From NCBI GenBank assembly GCA_001557505.1, contig LSAX01000006.1, positions 1,426,001 to 1,490,000 of the forward strand: a stretch of DNA of 64,000 nt. The letters are read 5' to 3'. Position 1 is the first letter of the stretch, and each line of letters opens with the position of its first letter. The notes under the pieces were generated by a model. The model searched no databases. It was given only the letters and a program-made list of their open reading frames with translations, and was not told the origin of the DNA. Source of the stretch: Reticulascus tulasneorum (Eukaryota > Ascomycota > Sordariomycetes > Glomerellales > Reticulascaceae). The translations under genes were made by a program, and so were the position numbers. Below are positions 22,068 to 33,493 of the stretch, one piece after another.

Positions 22068-22788
22068 TCTTGGTAGTAATATCTGGACGCCGATATGGAA
22101 GGTCAGGTAAAGCGGCAGAGACTGTGCAAAGAGCCACGGGCAGTCATGAAAAGACAGTCTAGGCTCCAGCGACTCTACTACGTAGTATGAGAAGCCGGTG
22201 AGTTTGGGAGAAGATGTTAAAGTGGTTAATATGGTCCTGCCTGTATAGGGATAGAGGTTTAAGATTCGTTGAGCTGAGATGATTGGTTTGTTGGTACAAG
22301 ATCGCAGTGGTGAAGGGTTGTTAACGCGAGAAGAGGTTGATGCTGTTGGTGCGAGGTTGCATTAATATACCAATATCATGGCATATGACTGGCAATACTG
22401 CAACGCTGCCCTCTTAGAGACCGTTGGTTGGGGGTCATGCATATGCAGGGACCAGAAATGGGATGTGGCTTGCAAGCCAGTTGACGGCCAAGCACAGAAG
22501 TTCCCCTGATCCCTCGCCCCCCCGGTCATAGATTATCGGTATATCCGAACGACGGCCAAGAATGCTTTATAGATATAACCGATATCGATCTTTCAGAGGT
22601 AGCCCCTTACAGGACGGCGGCACAGAGCCCAGGATGAGTGGGCTTATACAGACTCTACTGGCCTCATGATCGATTTCAGGGTCGAGCGTTGAACATGTTG
22701 GCTTCTTCTTGTCCTGCATACCTCTTGTCCTGCACACCTGCGCACTTACACACACACACATTCGAGTGTGTGTCTCTCTCGTTCGGAC
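22068..22788. promoter_or_regulatory. Divergent intergenic region, 2EXR / GH55
   Basis: These 721 bases lie between two divergent starts. The stretch holds AT-rich segments around 22340-22380 and a CA/TG hairpin close to the GH55 start, listed separately. No further gene is seen. Confidence 0.4.
22752..22773 (+). repeat. CA/TG dinucleotide inverted repeat in the GH55 leader
   Basis: ACACACAC at 22752-22759 is perfectly complementary to GTGTGTGT at 22766-22773, with a 6-base loop. The stem ends 15 bases before the GH55 start codon. It probably lies in the mRNA leader. It may be a chance microsatellite product. Confidence 0.7.
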
Positions 22789-25700
22789 ATGCTATTACCC
22801 TCCGTCATTTACATTGCCTTGCTGGGCTTTCCTCTCGTAGCAGGAGGAGACCGGCTCACAACAACGCTCCCATACTCCCCCCGTTCAGATGAGAGTAGGT
22901 GCTGCGTTCGCTTTCTGGCACCTTTGCTATCACTAACATATGTGGCATAGGCCCGGTTGACATTTCATCACTCATCGATGACTTCGTGGTACGCTGGAAG
23001 CAGCAAGCGCTTGCTTTCGGATCTCCAGGTCCTACCGAGTTGGAGCTCCTTGCCATAGCGAACAAAGTAAAGGATGCGGTGCTCAATCCACTGGCTCGGA
23101 AACGGGACCCGTCATCATCGTCGTCGCCACCTCCTTCAAAGCCAGCAGCAGCTTTATTCCGTCATGCTAAGCTCCGCCGTCAGCTGGCGAACTCGACTGT
23201 CGGGGCCAACTCGACCTTGGAAGCTGCTAGGATACTCGTCCGTCAAGCTCAAAAGGAAGCCAGCGCCCGAAATCTGGAGCGCTTTAAAAATCCAAGATTG
23301 AACAACTATTATGCAAGATTAAGTCCTGCGACGGCCCTGAAAATGCGTGCTGAGGATAGCTTGGCCAACAATGTCAACGAAACCGTTGCACGGGCGGCCG
23401 CGTTGGTTGCAGAAGCGGATGCTGCTACGGAGGAGCCTGTTGACTACTCCCAGTTCACCGTACCGGCAGACCTTCTCCAGTTTCAACAACAGAATCAGGA
23501 GAGCGGCCCCATTCTGAAGCGAGCCACGACCAGCTTTTGGATGGAGAAGATCGACCATGTGGGCAATATCCCGTACGGTGGATCGGCTAACAACGGCTAT
23601 AAGGTCTATCGAAATGTGAAGGACTACGGTGCCGTCGGCGACGGCAAGACGGACGACACTGCAGCTATCAACAAGGCGATATCAGACGGCGGGCGCTGTG
23701 GTGCGAACTGCGGATCTTCATCTATCAAGGGAGCTGTGGTCTATTTCCCAACAGGCACATATCTCGTCAGTTCTCCGATTATTGCGTACTATCATACGCA
23801 GATGGTAGGAAATGTGAGTCTTATCTGCTACCCGACTCGCCGTCTATGCTGATATATTCTGAGGCCAATGTCCGCCCCATTATCAAGGCTTCCAAGTCGT
23901 TTGTTGGCCTTGGTGTGGTTTCCTCTGATGTCTATACTGGTGGGAATGGTGGCTCGGAGCAGTGGTATATCAACCAGGTAGGTTATCCTCCTTTTGAGCC
24001 TCTGCACTCTAGCGCTAATCTATCTAGAGTAACTTTTTGAGACAACTGCGAAACTTTATCATCGACGTGAGCGGTTCAGATACATTTGATGTTGCTGGCG
24101 TCCATTGGCAGGTCGCCCAAGCCACTAGCATTCAGAGGGTCGATTTCATTCAGTCCAATGCGGCAAATAAGAACCAAGTTGGCATCTGTCAGTGCCCAAC
24201 ACTCTTACTTATATTTTGTGTAGTCACTGATAGCTGGCATTTAGTTGCGGAAAATGGGAGCGGCGGCTTCATGTCTGACCTCGTCTTCTTCAATGGTGCT
24301 GTCGGTATCCAATGTAAAGCAACCGGCCTCCATTACATCCTAATATTTCCGCAGGCTAACAAGGATATAGGTGGCAACCAGCAATTCACCACCCGTAACT
24401 TTATTTTTTTGAACTGCCGAACAGCCATTGAGCTGCTGTGGGACTGGGGCTGGACGTGGAAGTCGCTTTTGATCAGTGGCGGGCAGTATGGTATTCGGAT
24501 GAATGGCGTCTACAAAGGCGGCTCCATCCTTGTGTTGGATTCAAAGATGACCGGTGTGACTACCGGGATATACATTACAACGCCGAAGGGTGGAACCCCG
24601 TCGGAGCAGTTCTCTATCACCATCGACAACCTCGCTCTTGAGAATGTCGGCACAGCCGTTAGTCACCAAGCCTCTGGCACTACACTTGGCGGGGGCACGA
24701 AGACCATTGAGTCGTGGATGCTAGGCAAGGTATATGACCAGGCGAACCCTACAGGTAAGTTCCAGAATGGCGGTGCTCTCTCTTCTCTGCATCCCAAGAC
24801 CGAAGGGCTGCGGAGCGGCAACGGCGGTTACTTCGAGCGAGAAAAGCCTCAGTATAACGACCTCGACGCAAACACCTTTCTCAGTGTTCGTACAGCTGCC
24901 ATAGGTAAGATCATAAGCTTTTGATCTCCATCTATGCTATTGGAAATTTTGCTAACTTGATGACAGGCGACGCCGTCCATGATGATACGTTTGCCGTCGA
25001 CTTGATGTTGACTGTAGCGGCTGCGCTGGGTCGACCTCTGTATTTCCCTATGGGCTCGTATATCGTGACTAGAACAATCAAGGTACTTGGATACCCTATC
25101 AAGTTATCATGTCCTACGCGCCGTCGCTAATCTGTCTCCTCTAGATCCCAATCGGCAGCCGTATCGTAGGCGAATGCTGGTCTCAGATTGTTGCGAAAGG
25201 AGCTGTAAGTCGTGATCGTTTGACTGCTTGGCTTGGCAGTATCCTAACTTACTTACAGGCTTTTGCGGATATCAACAATCCGACAGTTATGGTCAAGGTG
25301 GGCGAAATGGGAGACCGAGGCCTCGTGGAGATCCAGGACATGCTCTTTACAAACGAGGGTCCGACGGCTGGTGTCATTCTTATGGAGTGGAATGTAGCTC
25401 AAGATACGAAAGGCTCTGCTGCCATGTGGGGTGAGTATCCCATGTTACCCTTGCCAGTGTGCAATGTAGCCAACACAGCCCCTTGCCAATTGGGGACTGA
25501 CCTCTATCCTAGACAGCCACTTCCGTATTGGAGGAGCCGCTGGCTCAAAGTTGCAAGTGGCAAACTGCCCCAAGTCAACCGGAAAGGTCAACAATAACTG
25601 CATCGCCGGCTCACTGATGCTCCATCTGACCTCTTTTTCTTCGGGCTACCTGGAGAATATCTGGGCTTGGGTTGCCGACCACGATCTGGATAGCGGGCCT

Positions 25701-27664
25701 GCGCAGACCCAGATCGATGTTTACGTCGCTCGGGGTGAGTCTGGACTACTGAAGTCAGACTGTTTACTGTTGCTGATTTCTCACAAGGGATATTGATTGA
25801 GAGCCAAGGGGGGCCGACATGGTTGTACGGCACTGCGTCCGAGCATTGTGTCTTCTATCAATACATGCTGTATGGAGCTACGAATATCTACATGGGGATG
25901 GTTTGTCCTTTGCATTTTCCCTGTCCTGATAATTAACTAACGCTCTCAGATACAAACTGAGAGCCCCTACTTCCTACCTAAACCCCAGGCCCCTGCGCCA
26001 TTCACTGCCCAAGTCGGCCAATTCCCAGGCGACCCGACTTTCTCAGATTGCCCGTCCTCTAACATCCACTGCGCAGCGGCTTGGGGCCTCAGTATCATCG
26101 GAGCGACAAACGTACACATCCTCGGCGCCGGTTTATATAACTGGTTCCAGGACTACACCCAGCCTTGTGTCGACACTCAGGACTGCCAGCAGCGCGTCGT
26201 CTACGTCAATGGCAGCGGCAACGTGTGGTTATATAACCTCTATACAATTGGGACGGTTGAAATGGTCAACCGGCAGGGGAGCAACCCAATCCTTGCCAAG
26301 GCCAACACAAATACGAATGAACACCCTTTCACTTCCATTATCAACGCTTGGCTGGTGTCTTCCGCGGGCAGGTATGTAGACCGAAAGTCTATTTTGGGCA
26401 GAACATGAGCTTACTAATATCTCGTAGCGGGTATCTAGATAATGGCGATGATGGGTCCCCTGAGATTGAGAATATCATCGACGATCCAAACCTCGCGCCT
26501 TGTCGTGCCAAATTTGCTTCGCTAGACCAGATTGTGGCAGAAGCTGGTAGTATTCCAAGTCACTGCTTTGACACGTACATAGTGGACGTCGAGATCCAGT
26601 TATTGTCCAACTCGCTTATCAAGTACGACGAAATCGTATCCAAGAGTTACGACTACAAGTTTGGTATCTACGAGCGGGTCGTACGCGAGCAAATCCCGTC
26701 CCAGATCAACGCGTACATGAGAGGCGCGCAAGCATCAGGAAACTTCGCCTGCACGCAGTATAAGAGGGTTAATTGCTGCTCCGAGTGTCAGATTGCGCAA
26801 TGTGGAGTTGGTTGCGATCCATCGTCTCCGTGCAAGAGTGGCCATCGGGCGTTGGCCGTTGACTGCCCGACATACATCCCCGATTACGACGAGGACAGCA
26901 ATGCACCTAACATAACGTACACCCTGACGAACCCCGCACAGTTCTATAAGGAGTTGTCAGAAAAGTTTGGCATCCAGCAAGGGTGGATTAAGTTTGGCAG
27001 GCGGCTGGCCCTCACCAGTGCTGGCTGCTCGCGCAGCACGGACGCCATCGCTTGCGGTGAATACAACAACATATTCTGGTATAACTACCCGATCCGCGGC
27101 GACGTCAAAGTCCCGAATCCCAAAGACATCATCAGCACCTCATACACCAATATGAACACACTATCACGGCAAATGGCGGCAGCAACGCAATTTGCGCCGT
27201 ACTCACTCGTTGAGCGATCGGACATTGCGGACGCGGGATCGCTGCCGGCGCTAATGATGGCTCTGGCAATCGACAGCATGAACAACGTCGTCGATGTGGC
27301 CGAAAAGATCATCGAAGAGGAGCGCAAGATGGTGATCGCCAACTTCCTCATGGCCATATTCCTGCTAATTCCCGTGGCGGGTGAGGTATTAGCCAGCCTT
27401 GCGGTCATGCGCAGCATCATCGCCATGGCAGGCGAGCTGGCAAATGTCGGCATGCTCATCTACGATTTGATTAAGAATCCCGACGACGCGTTCATGGCTC
27501 TCTTTGGTTACGTCCTCGGGGGCGGCTCGTCCCGCCAGCCATTCAAGGATGCGGCGGCGGCGAGGAGGGGTCTGCCGAGCACACGTATCGAGAAGCTGGC
27601 CCCGGCGATTAAAACGGACTTGGACAAGATTTCCAGCGTTCGTGGGATGTGCATGAGGACCTAG
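22789..27664 (+). CDS. Secreted GH55 beta-1,3-glucanase with a killer-toxin-like chitinase-type C-terminal module
   Basis: GH55 enzymes are exo- or endo-beta-1,3-glucanases acting on fungal or plant glucan. The thirteen exons are 22789-22894, 22951-23813, 23864-23977, 24028-24187, 24245-24313, 24371-24904, 24967-25082, 25145-25204, 25259-25430, 25513-25734, 25788-25900, 25950-26371 and 26428-27664. The joined frame gives 1,395 residues. A signal peptide (MLLPSVIYIALLGFPLVAGG) precedes ~215 residues of Ser/Ala-rich extension. The two pectate-lyase-like halves follow, marked by YRNVKDYGAVGDGKTDDTAA (about 254) and GDAVHDDTFAV, with GNQQFTTRNF, ELLWDWGWTWK, GTASEH and QTESPYF typical of GH55. 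Residues ~985-1395, all in the last exon, form an extra module. It has Cys-rich CSECQIAQCGVGC, then NNVVDVAEKIIEEERK and two hydrophobic helices ending in DLIKNPDDAF, as in tails of subgroup C chitinases. Ordinary GH55 proteins are about 750-950 residues. Confidence 0.92.
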
Positions 27665-28541
27665 CAGGGAAATGTCATGGGGTGTAAACCTTTACATCTC
27701 ACTAATAGGCAGGAAACCCTTCGACCTCAACATAGTCCTTGTACAAGCCATATTAGCAACCAACCGTGTTTCTCTGTAACTTTTTAGTGCCCTTTATCGT
27801 CGAGGAAGTGATGTCCAAACATATGATTTCATCCCCTTCTTACTTCCTCTGTTTGATCTCGAAGACTTGGTCACATGCCTTCAAAATGAGTTGGCTCAGT
27901 CAGCTACTCAGGCCGCGGGACATGTCTATTCTGGTAATCACAGTCATACTATGGCCGAACCCTTAATCCCTCACTCTTCTCACTTGGTCAAGATACGGCC
28001 GACTTGCCTGTGCCATCAAGGGGGGGTCGGGTGTGATAGGCAGCCTTAGTATTGCAACCATGGATCGGTCTGACTCGGTCCAAGTGAGGACTTAATAACA
28101 CTTGTCCGATACCTGCATATGACGCATTGATCAAATATTCTTCTATGCAATCCACAAGGATGTGGCCCTAGGTAGTTTGGCAACTGCTTGCCGCCTTGGG
28201 TCAACCCGGAAATGAGTGCCAGACCTACTCAGGACTCGTTGCAACCCTTCGCAACCGCGCCACATCTTGAAAGAACCAACAACCATGCACAAAGCGGAAC
28301 AACCGAACTCTTATCAGAATGACTCCTTACCTTGCAAAATGTCGCTGCTTTAACCACCAGGGTTGACTCGCAAGTATGGGACGAAGACCGCGGTTGCGCA
28401 TGCAAGTTGGGATAAGGCGCCCTCGTGGATGTCGCCGTGAGACCTGCTCTCTCGTTCTTGTTGGTCTGTACCCTCTATCCGATTCCAACTCTCTTGTTTA
28501 ACTGCCAAGCCAAACTGTCCACCTCAAGCACGAGTTTCGCG
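27665..28541. other. Intergenic region, GH55 to LysM-WSC
   Basis: These 877 bases separate two genes read in the same direction. They contain the GH55 3' UTR and the LysM-WSC promoter. Short open frames have no recognisable content. The frame of the downstream gene is open for 39 codons before its ATG, but without a better start. Confidence 0.4.
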
Positions 28542-30009
28542 ATGAAGGTGCCAGCAGCAATAAAGGCGGCTTTTTGGCTCGTCTTGTCTGCTCGACTCGC
28601 CGTAACCTCCGTGGCAGAAGATCATCACCATCTTAGCAAGCGCGGCAGCACACCTAATATGCCGTATGATCCGAAAACCATCAGCACTTGCACAGAATGG
28701 TTTGACAACTATCGTGGCGATTCGTGTCTGAAAATTCGAAGTATGTTCAACATCAGCCCGGAGACGTTTAGCAGGTGGAATCCATCAATCACGCTCAGCT
28801 GCGGCAATTGGCAGGAGTGGTCGTACTGCGTCTATGTTGCGAGCGAGATGACAGTCACTTCGACCAGCTCCAGGTCAAGCTCTAGAACATCTACGCGTAC
28901 CAGCACAACATCTAGCACCCCAAAGCCGACTCCGACTTGGACACCCATAGGCTGCTATCTTGACACTACGCCGCCACGGACGATGAGTAACCTATCGACT
29001 GTGGCTAGCGGGAGCTCGCTCACTATCGCCAAGTGCCAGGCAGCGTGCTGGGCCCAGGACTCTCGCTTCGCAGGTGTCAAGGCTGGTACCGAGTGCTGGT
29101 GCGGTAACTACGTAGCAAACGACTGGGCGCCAAATGTACAAGACTGCAATACGAAATGCAGTGGTGCTTCGTCCGAGATTTGCGGTGGTATGAATCGTCT
29201 CAATGTATTTGAGGCAGTGGTCGTGAGGACGACGACAACCACCACTGCGACCTCTACACGCACGACATCGCCGACGTCGACGCCGACGCCTGTAAACTGG
29301 CAGGATCTGGGATGCTACATGGATCTCGGGAATCCTCGCACGCTCAGCAACCGCCTCGACGTCAAGGGCGGCGCAGCAAATATGTCTATTGCAGGGTGCC
29401 AGTTTACGTGCTACACAGCTGGCTACTCCCATGCAGGCGTTGAGTTCGGACAAGAATGCTGGTGCGGCAACGACCTCCTTGGCCCGACTACCAACGTCCC
29501 CGCCGCAGCGAGTGCCTGCAACATGCCTTGCACCGGCAACACTTCCCAACTCTGCGGCGCTGCTAACCGCATCAATATCTACAAGGTTATTGTTGCCCAG
29601 AGCTCGGCCTGGGTACCGCTGGGGTGCTATGCCGAGAACGACCCGAGATTGCTAAGGCAGCAGGCAAGTGTTGTCGGCGGAGCAGCCAACAACACCCGTC
29701 AGAATTGCCTTGATGCGTGTGATAAGGGAGGGTATCCGTATGCAGGTGTCCAGTTCGCCAAAGAGTGTTTTTGCGACTATCTTATCAATCTACCGGCGGC
29801 CTTGGCCCCGGACGGGAATGCAGGCTGGTAAGTTATCACCCACAAGACCCCTGTCTAACTCTGAAGTGACCGCCTCACGAAGAGGAACTATAATTGTGAC
29901 GGCATGACTAACATGAGCCCCAAGCAACATGGCCTGCACGGGCAAAGCATCAGAGATCTGCGGCGGCACGAGTCGCATCAATATTTTCGTCAAGGCGGAG
30001 GACTTATGA
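28542..30009 (+). CDS. Secreted LysM plus triple-WSC protein
   Basis: LysM domains bind chitin or related glycans, and WSC domains bind glucan or other wall polysaccharides, so the product is probably an extracellular wall-binding protein. Exon 1 (28542-29827) and exon 2 (29925-30009) join across a 97-nt intron (GTAAGT..CCCAAG) to give 456 residues. A signal peptide (MKVPAAIKAAFWLVLSARLAV) is followed by a KR processing site. A fungal LysM at about 46-103 includes GDSCLKIRSMFNIS and FSRWNPSITLSC. After a Ser/Thr-rich linker come three WSC domains at about 136-225, 256-345 and 360-453, each with IGCY/LGCY, ECWCGN or ECFCDY, and an SEICGG or TSQLCGA end. The intron splits WSC3, and splicing restores its final CNMACTGK..EICGG. 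There is no membrane segment or GPI signal. It lies 0.9 kb downstream of the GH55 gene, same strand. Confidence 0.92.
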
Positions 30010-31553
30010 CTAGACGGGGACTCTTCAGCTGCTTCACAACTGCTCTCCCAGCACAGATGGTTTTGGGCTGCATTCTGGGCGACAACCGGATATTTGATAT
30101 TCTAATATCGAAACTTGACTCTTATCAGGAACTGCTACATATTTTATTAGTCTCCAAATCAGCACATCACAGTCGATACGCTTCCCAAGAAGAGTGCTGT
30201 GAAGATTGCTCATGTAGCAAACCCTATTCTTGCTGCGAGAAGAGTGCTACACATCGATAGTATACTGCGTATCTGATGGCTGGTGTTCAGGTGGTTCCAG
30301 CTGCGTTCGGACTTTTGGCGTATAACGTTTTTGGCTTAAAGAAAGAGGATGGGGGTTAGAGCAGGATGTGGAATATCAGGCGGTCGGCAGGGCAGGCTCT
30401 AACAGGAGCTCCTACAGCATTAACAGGGTCGGGGTCGGCGTCCATAGCCTTAATATAACTCTATTCTTCTGCTCACGCTGATCGATGTCTCTTCTAAGTT
30501 CCCCGACAGCCTCACGGCTACCGCACAATAGCTTTATAAGACCGTCTGGCATGTGCTGCCAGCTGTTGTCACCTGTGCTACTCGCAAGTGTCTCACATGG
30601 AAAGTACACTACCTATGATGCCTCTTTGTTTATTACTCCGAGACTTCGAAAAAGCCCTACTACGTATGTATATGGTCCGTGTACTTCACATCCTCTCTGT
30701 TAACAAGAATCTAGATGTGATTGTGACGAAACTGTTACTAGCACCACAAAAAGCTTAGACCACATAAGGTACTTAGCGGTACCACATCTGTGTGTTAAAT
30801 TACCCGTGACTGTTTGTCTTCTCTGTACTCCCATCCAGCTTGTTATTGGCTCAAGTCAGCGCTACAAGTCACACGCTAAGGTAACAAGCAAACAGGGGGG
30901 ATAGTGTATGGGAAAGAGTGTACAGTATTCACATAGCGGTTTGATTACGAGTATAGTTGGGACATACGCAATGGATGGCGTTGATTTGTCCAAAACACCA
31001 CCCGCAATCACCGCTATACCACGGCTAAGCTTTGCGATCTTCATTTGAGCTTCCATGCTCCCGTACCACCCACTGCGCTTCCGACGAGTGGGAGATCCCT
31101 GCCGGTCATGGAGGAAATACCTCTTTCGGCATCGTCCGCGTCGCTAGATGCTCTCCCCGGCTTCTGGATCAAGTGATCTTGATCGTGGGTGGCTTCGTGA
31201 TTTGTCCGAGGCTTCGGCTGCCACAGCCACTATGGCATATTTAAGGGGTCTCGGAACGCGGCAGCTGCTACGGCGTGGGATGAGACCAAGGTTGTGAGAT
31301 GGTGTTGTTTACGTCCGGCCGGACACGTGAAAGTTGGTGTACCGTTCGTTTCTTGATATATCAGGTAAGGCGGTGCCGCCAAGAGTGGAAACTCGTGGCT
31401 GTCATCTGAGTGTGCTGGTGTACTTCTCGACGAAGTAATCGCTGCCGTCGTTTGGGGGTGTCCGTCAGATCATCAAGTGCTGTCTCAGATCGTTCGTTCG
31501 AGAAGCTCTCCCATTCCTATTTTCTCTTTTGCCCGTCATTCACATTAGTCAAC
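30010..31553. other. Intergenic region, AT-richer
   Basis: About 1.5 kb between the LysM-WSC gene and the carboxylesterase. It is richer in A and T than the flanking genes, with stretches such as 30600-31000 that have no open frame over 75 codons. No gene or RNA is recognisable. It contains the carboxylesterase promoter. Confidence 0.35.
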
Positions 31554-33493
31554 ATGCAAGCCATCCAGATTCTTGTCTTTTTCTTTCATTTCATCTACGT
31601 TCATTCCTCGCCTGTCAAGGTTGAGCCTCGAGGCGATCTCCCTGTTATCAAGCTTCCGTACGGTTCTTTTCGTGCTGCCAAATATGTGGCGGCAACTGAT
31701 GTGTAAGGCTACAGCCTCTCTTCATGAATCCTGTGCTGACTTGTAGTCAGATATGTCTTCAAAAATATTCCTTACGCTGCCCCGCCGGTAGGAAATCTAC
31801 GGTGGGCGAAGCCAGCACCTCCATTGACGAAAAGTGGAATCCAGGATGGGAGCTACGGGCCATCATGCCCCCAAGCCATCATCAAGGGCCTTAACTTTCT
31901 CGGTCCAGGAAACCAGAATGAACCCGGGGCTGCCATCAACCAATTGTAAGCTTCGTCACCTGGTTTCCATGTTGTTTTCTGACCTGTCAAAGCCTGGGTG
32001 GAATACCTCTCCCATCGTTCGAGGGAACCAGCGAGGATTGTCTTTATATTGACATCTATGTCCCTGCTAAGGCTATAAAGAGTCCAGCTGCCAAGCTCCC
32101 GGTAGTTGTATATGTATTTGGTGGTGGATATGTCATGGGAAGCAAAGATACTTACCAACCGAATCTGCCTTTTTACGACGGTTCCGGAATGATCAGTCAA
32201 TCAGGCGGGAACATAATATTCGTGACATGCAACTACAGAATAGGGGCATATGGGTTCTTGGCCGGGTCCACGATGGAGAAAGACGGCTTGCCTAACGCTG
32301 GACTCTGGGACCAGAGGGCTGTATTCCAGTGGGTTCGAGACCATATCTCTTTGGTCGGCGGTGACCCTCTCAAGGTTACAGCAATGGGTGAATCCGCTGG
32401 TGCTGGCTCCATCATGCACCACCTAGTTGCACAAGGCGGGAAACTCGACCCATTGTTCCAACGGGCAATTCTCATGTCTCCTGCATTCGAGCCAATGTGG
32501 GACCGGGCGGGACTTCAAGAAACCATTTTCCAAAACTTCGCAAAGGCAGCAGGCTGCGAGGGCAAGGGGTTGGAATGTCTGCGCGGGGCTGACGCTGGTA
32601 TCTTGGCGAAAGCTAACGATGCCCTTATGGCCATGCAGACGCCAGGTTCGTTTGCTGTAGGCCCAACCCCCGACGGAACGTTCATCAGACAGCTGCCAGT
32701 GCTCGAATATGCCACTGGAAACTTTTGGAAGATTGAATCCATGGTTCTTTCGCATTGCGCTCTGGAAGCCACACTGTTCGTCAGCGGCGAGGTTGGCACC
32801 AATGACGAGTTTACTGGCTTCGTTCATAAACTCTTTCCGAACTACACTCAAACCAACGGCATTCTCGACAAAGTTACCACCTTCTACCCCGCAGTCACCA
32901 AGAACTCGAAGTACAAGACCCAATCCGAACGCATGGAGGCGTTGCTGAGAGATAGTTCCTTCACCTGTAATATCAGGTATCTCAACGAGGCGATGGGAGA
33001 TCAAAACGTGTACAACTTGCAATACTCGGTTTCGCCAGGATGGCACGCCTCAGACCTCTTCGCGACATTCTACAACTCCAAGTTCACCTCCACCAGCTGG
33101 ACGGAGATCCTCGGCTCGTTCGTCCTCCTGCCGCTCGGCATCCTCTATGGAGGCATCAGCTGGGCGCTGCAAAGCTATCTGACGAGCTACATCATGACGG
33201 GCGATCCGAACAAGAAAAGAGCCGTCTGGAATGTGCCGCCGACAGTTGGGTGGAAGCATCCCAACTCGGAAGGCGAGAAGATCCAAAATGTGGTTAACGT
33301 CGGGAATTGGTATTACAGCACCATCAGCGACGACCAGAATGAGAAGACGGGATGCGATTTCTGGAGAGAGTTCAGCTCTGCAGTGACAGTTTCGGGGGGG
33401 TATTCGCCGCCCGGAGTGCCGATTCTGAAGCAGAGCTTGATTGCAGTAGCTGAAGACATGAGTGCGAACTATCTTGGGGGGAATACTCGGTAG
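31554..33493 (+). CDS. Secreted type-B carboxylesterase / lipase
   Basis: This alpha/beta-hydrolase of the carboxylesterase type-B family hydrolyses esters or lipids outside the cell. Exons are 31554-31702, 31751-31945 and 31993-33493, with introns of 48 and 47 nt, giving 614 residues. A signal peptide (MQAIQILVFFFHFIYVHSSP) is present. Family motifs are FKNIPYAAPPVGNLRW, SEDCLYIDIYVP, the oxyanion-hole strand VYVFGGGYVMGS, NYRIGAYGFLAG and NAGLWDQRAVFQWVRDHISL. The catalytic serine lies in GESAGAG near residue 248, the acidic residue probably in GTNDE near 383, and the histidine in GWHASD near 464. All three triad residues are therefore present. The length is normal for fungal members (about 550-620). 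The true substrate cannot be told from sequence. Neighbouring secreted proteins suggest an extracellular function. Confidence 0.94.
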
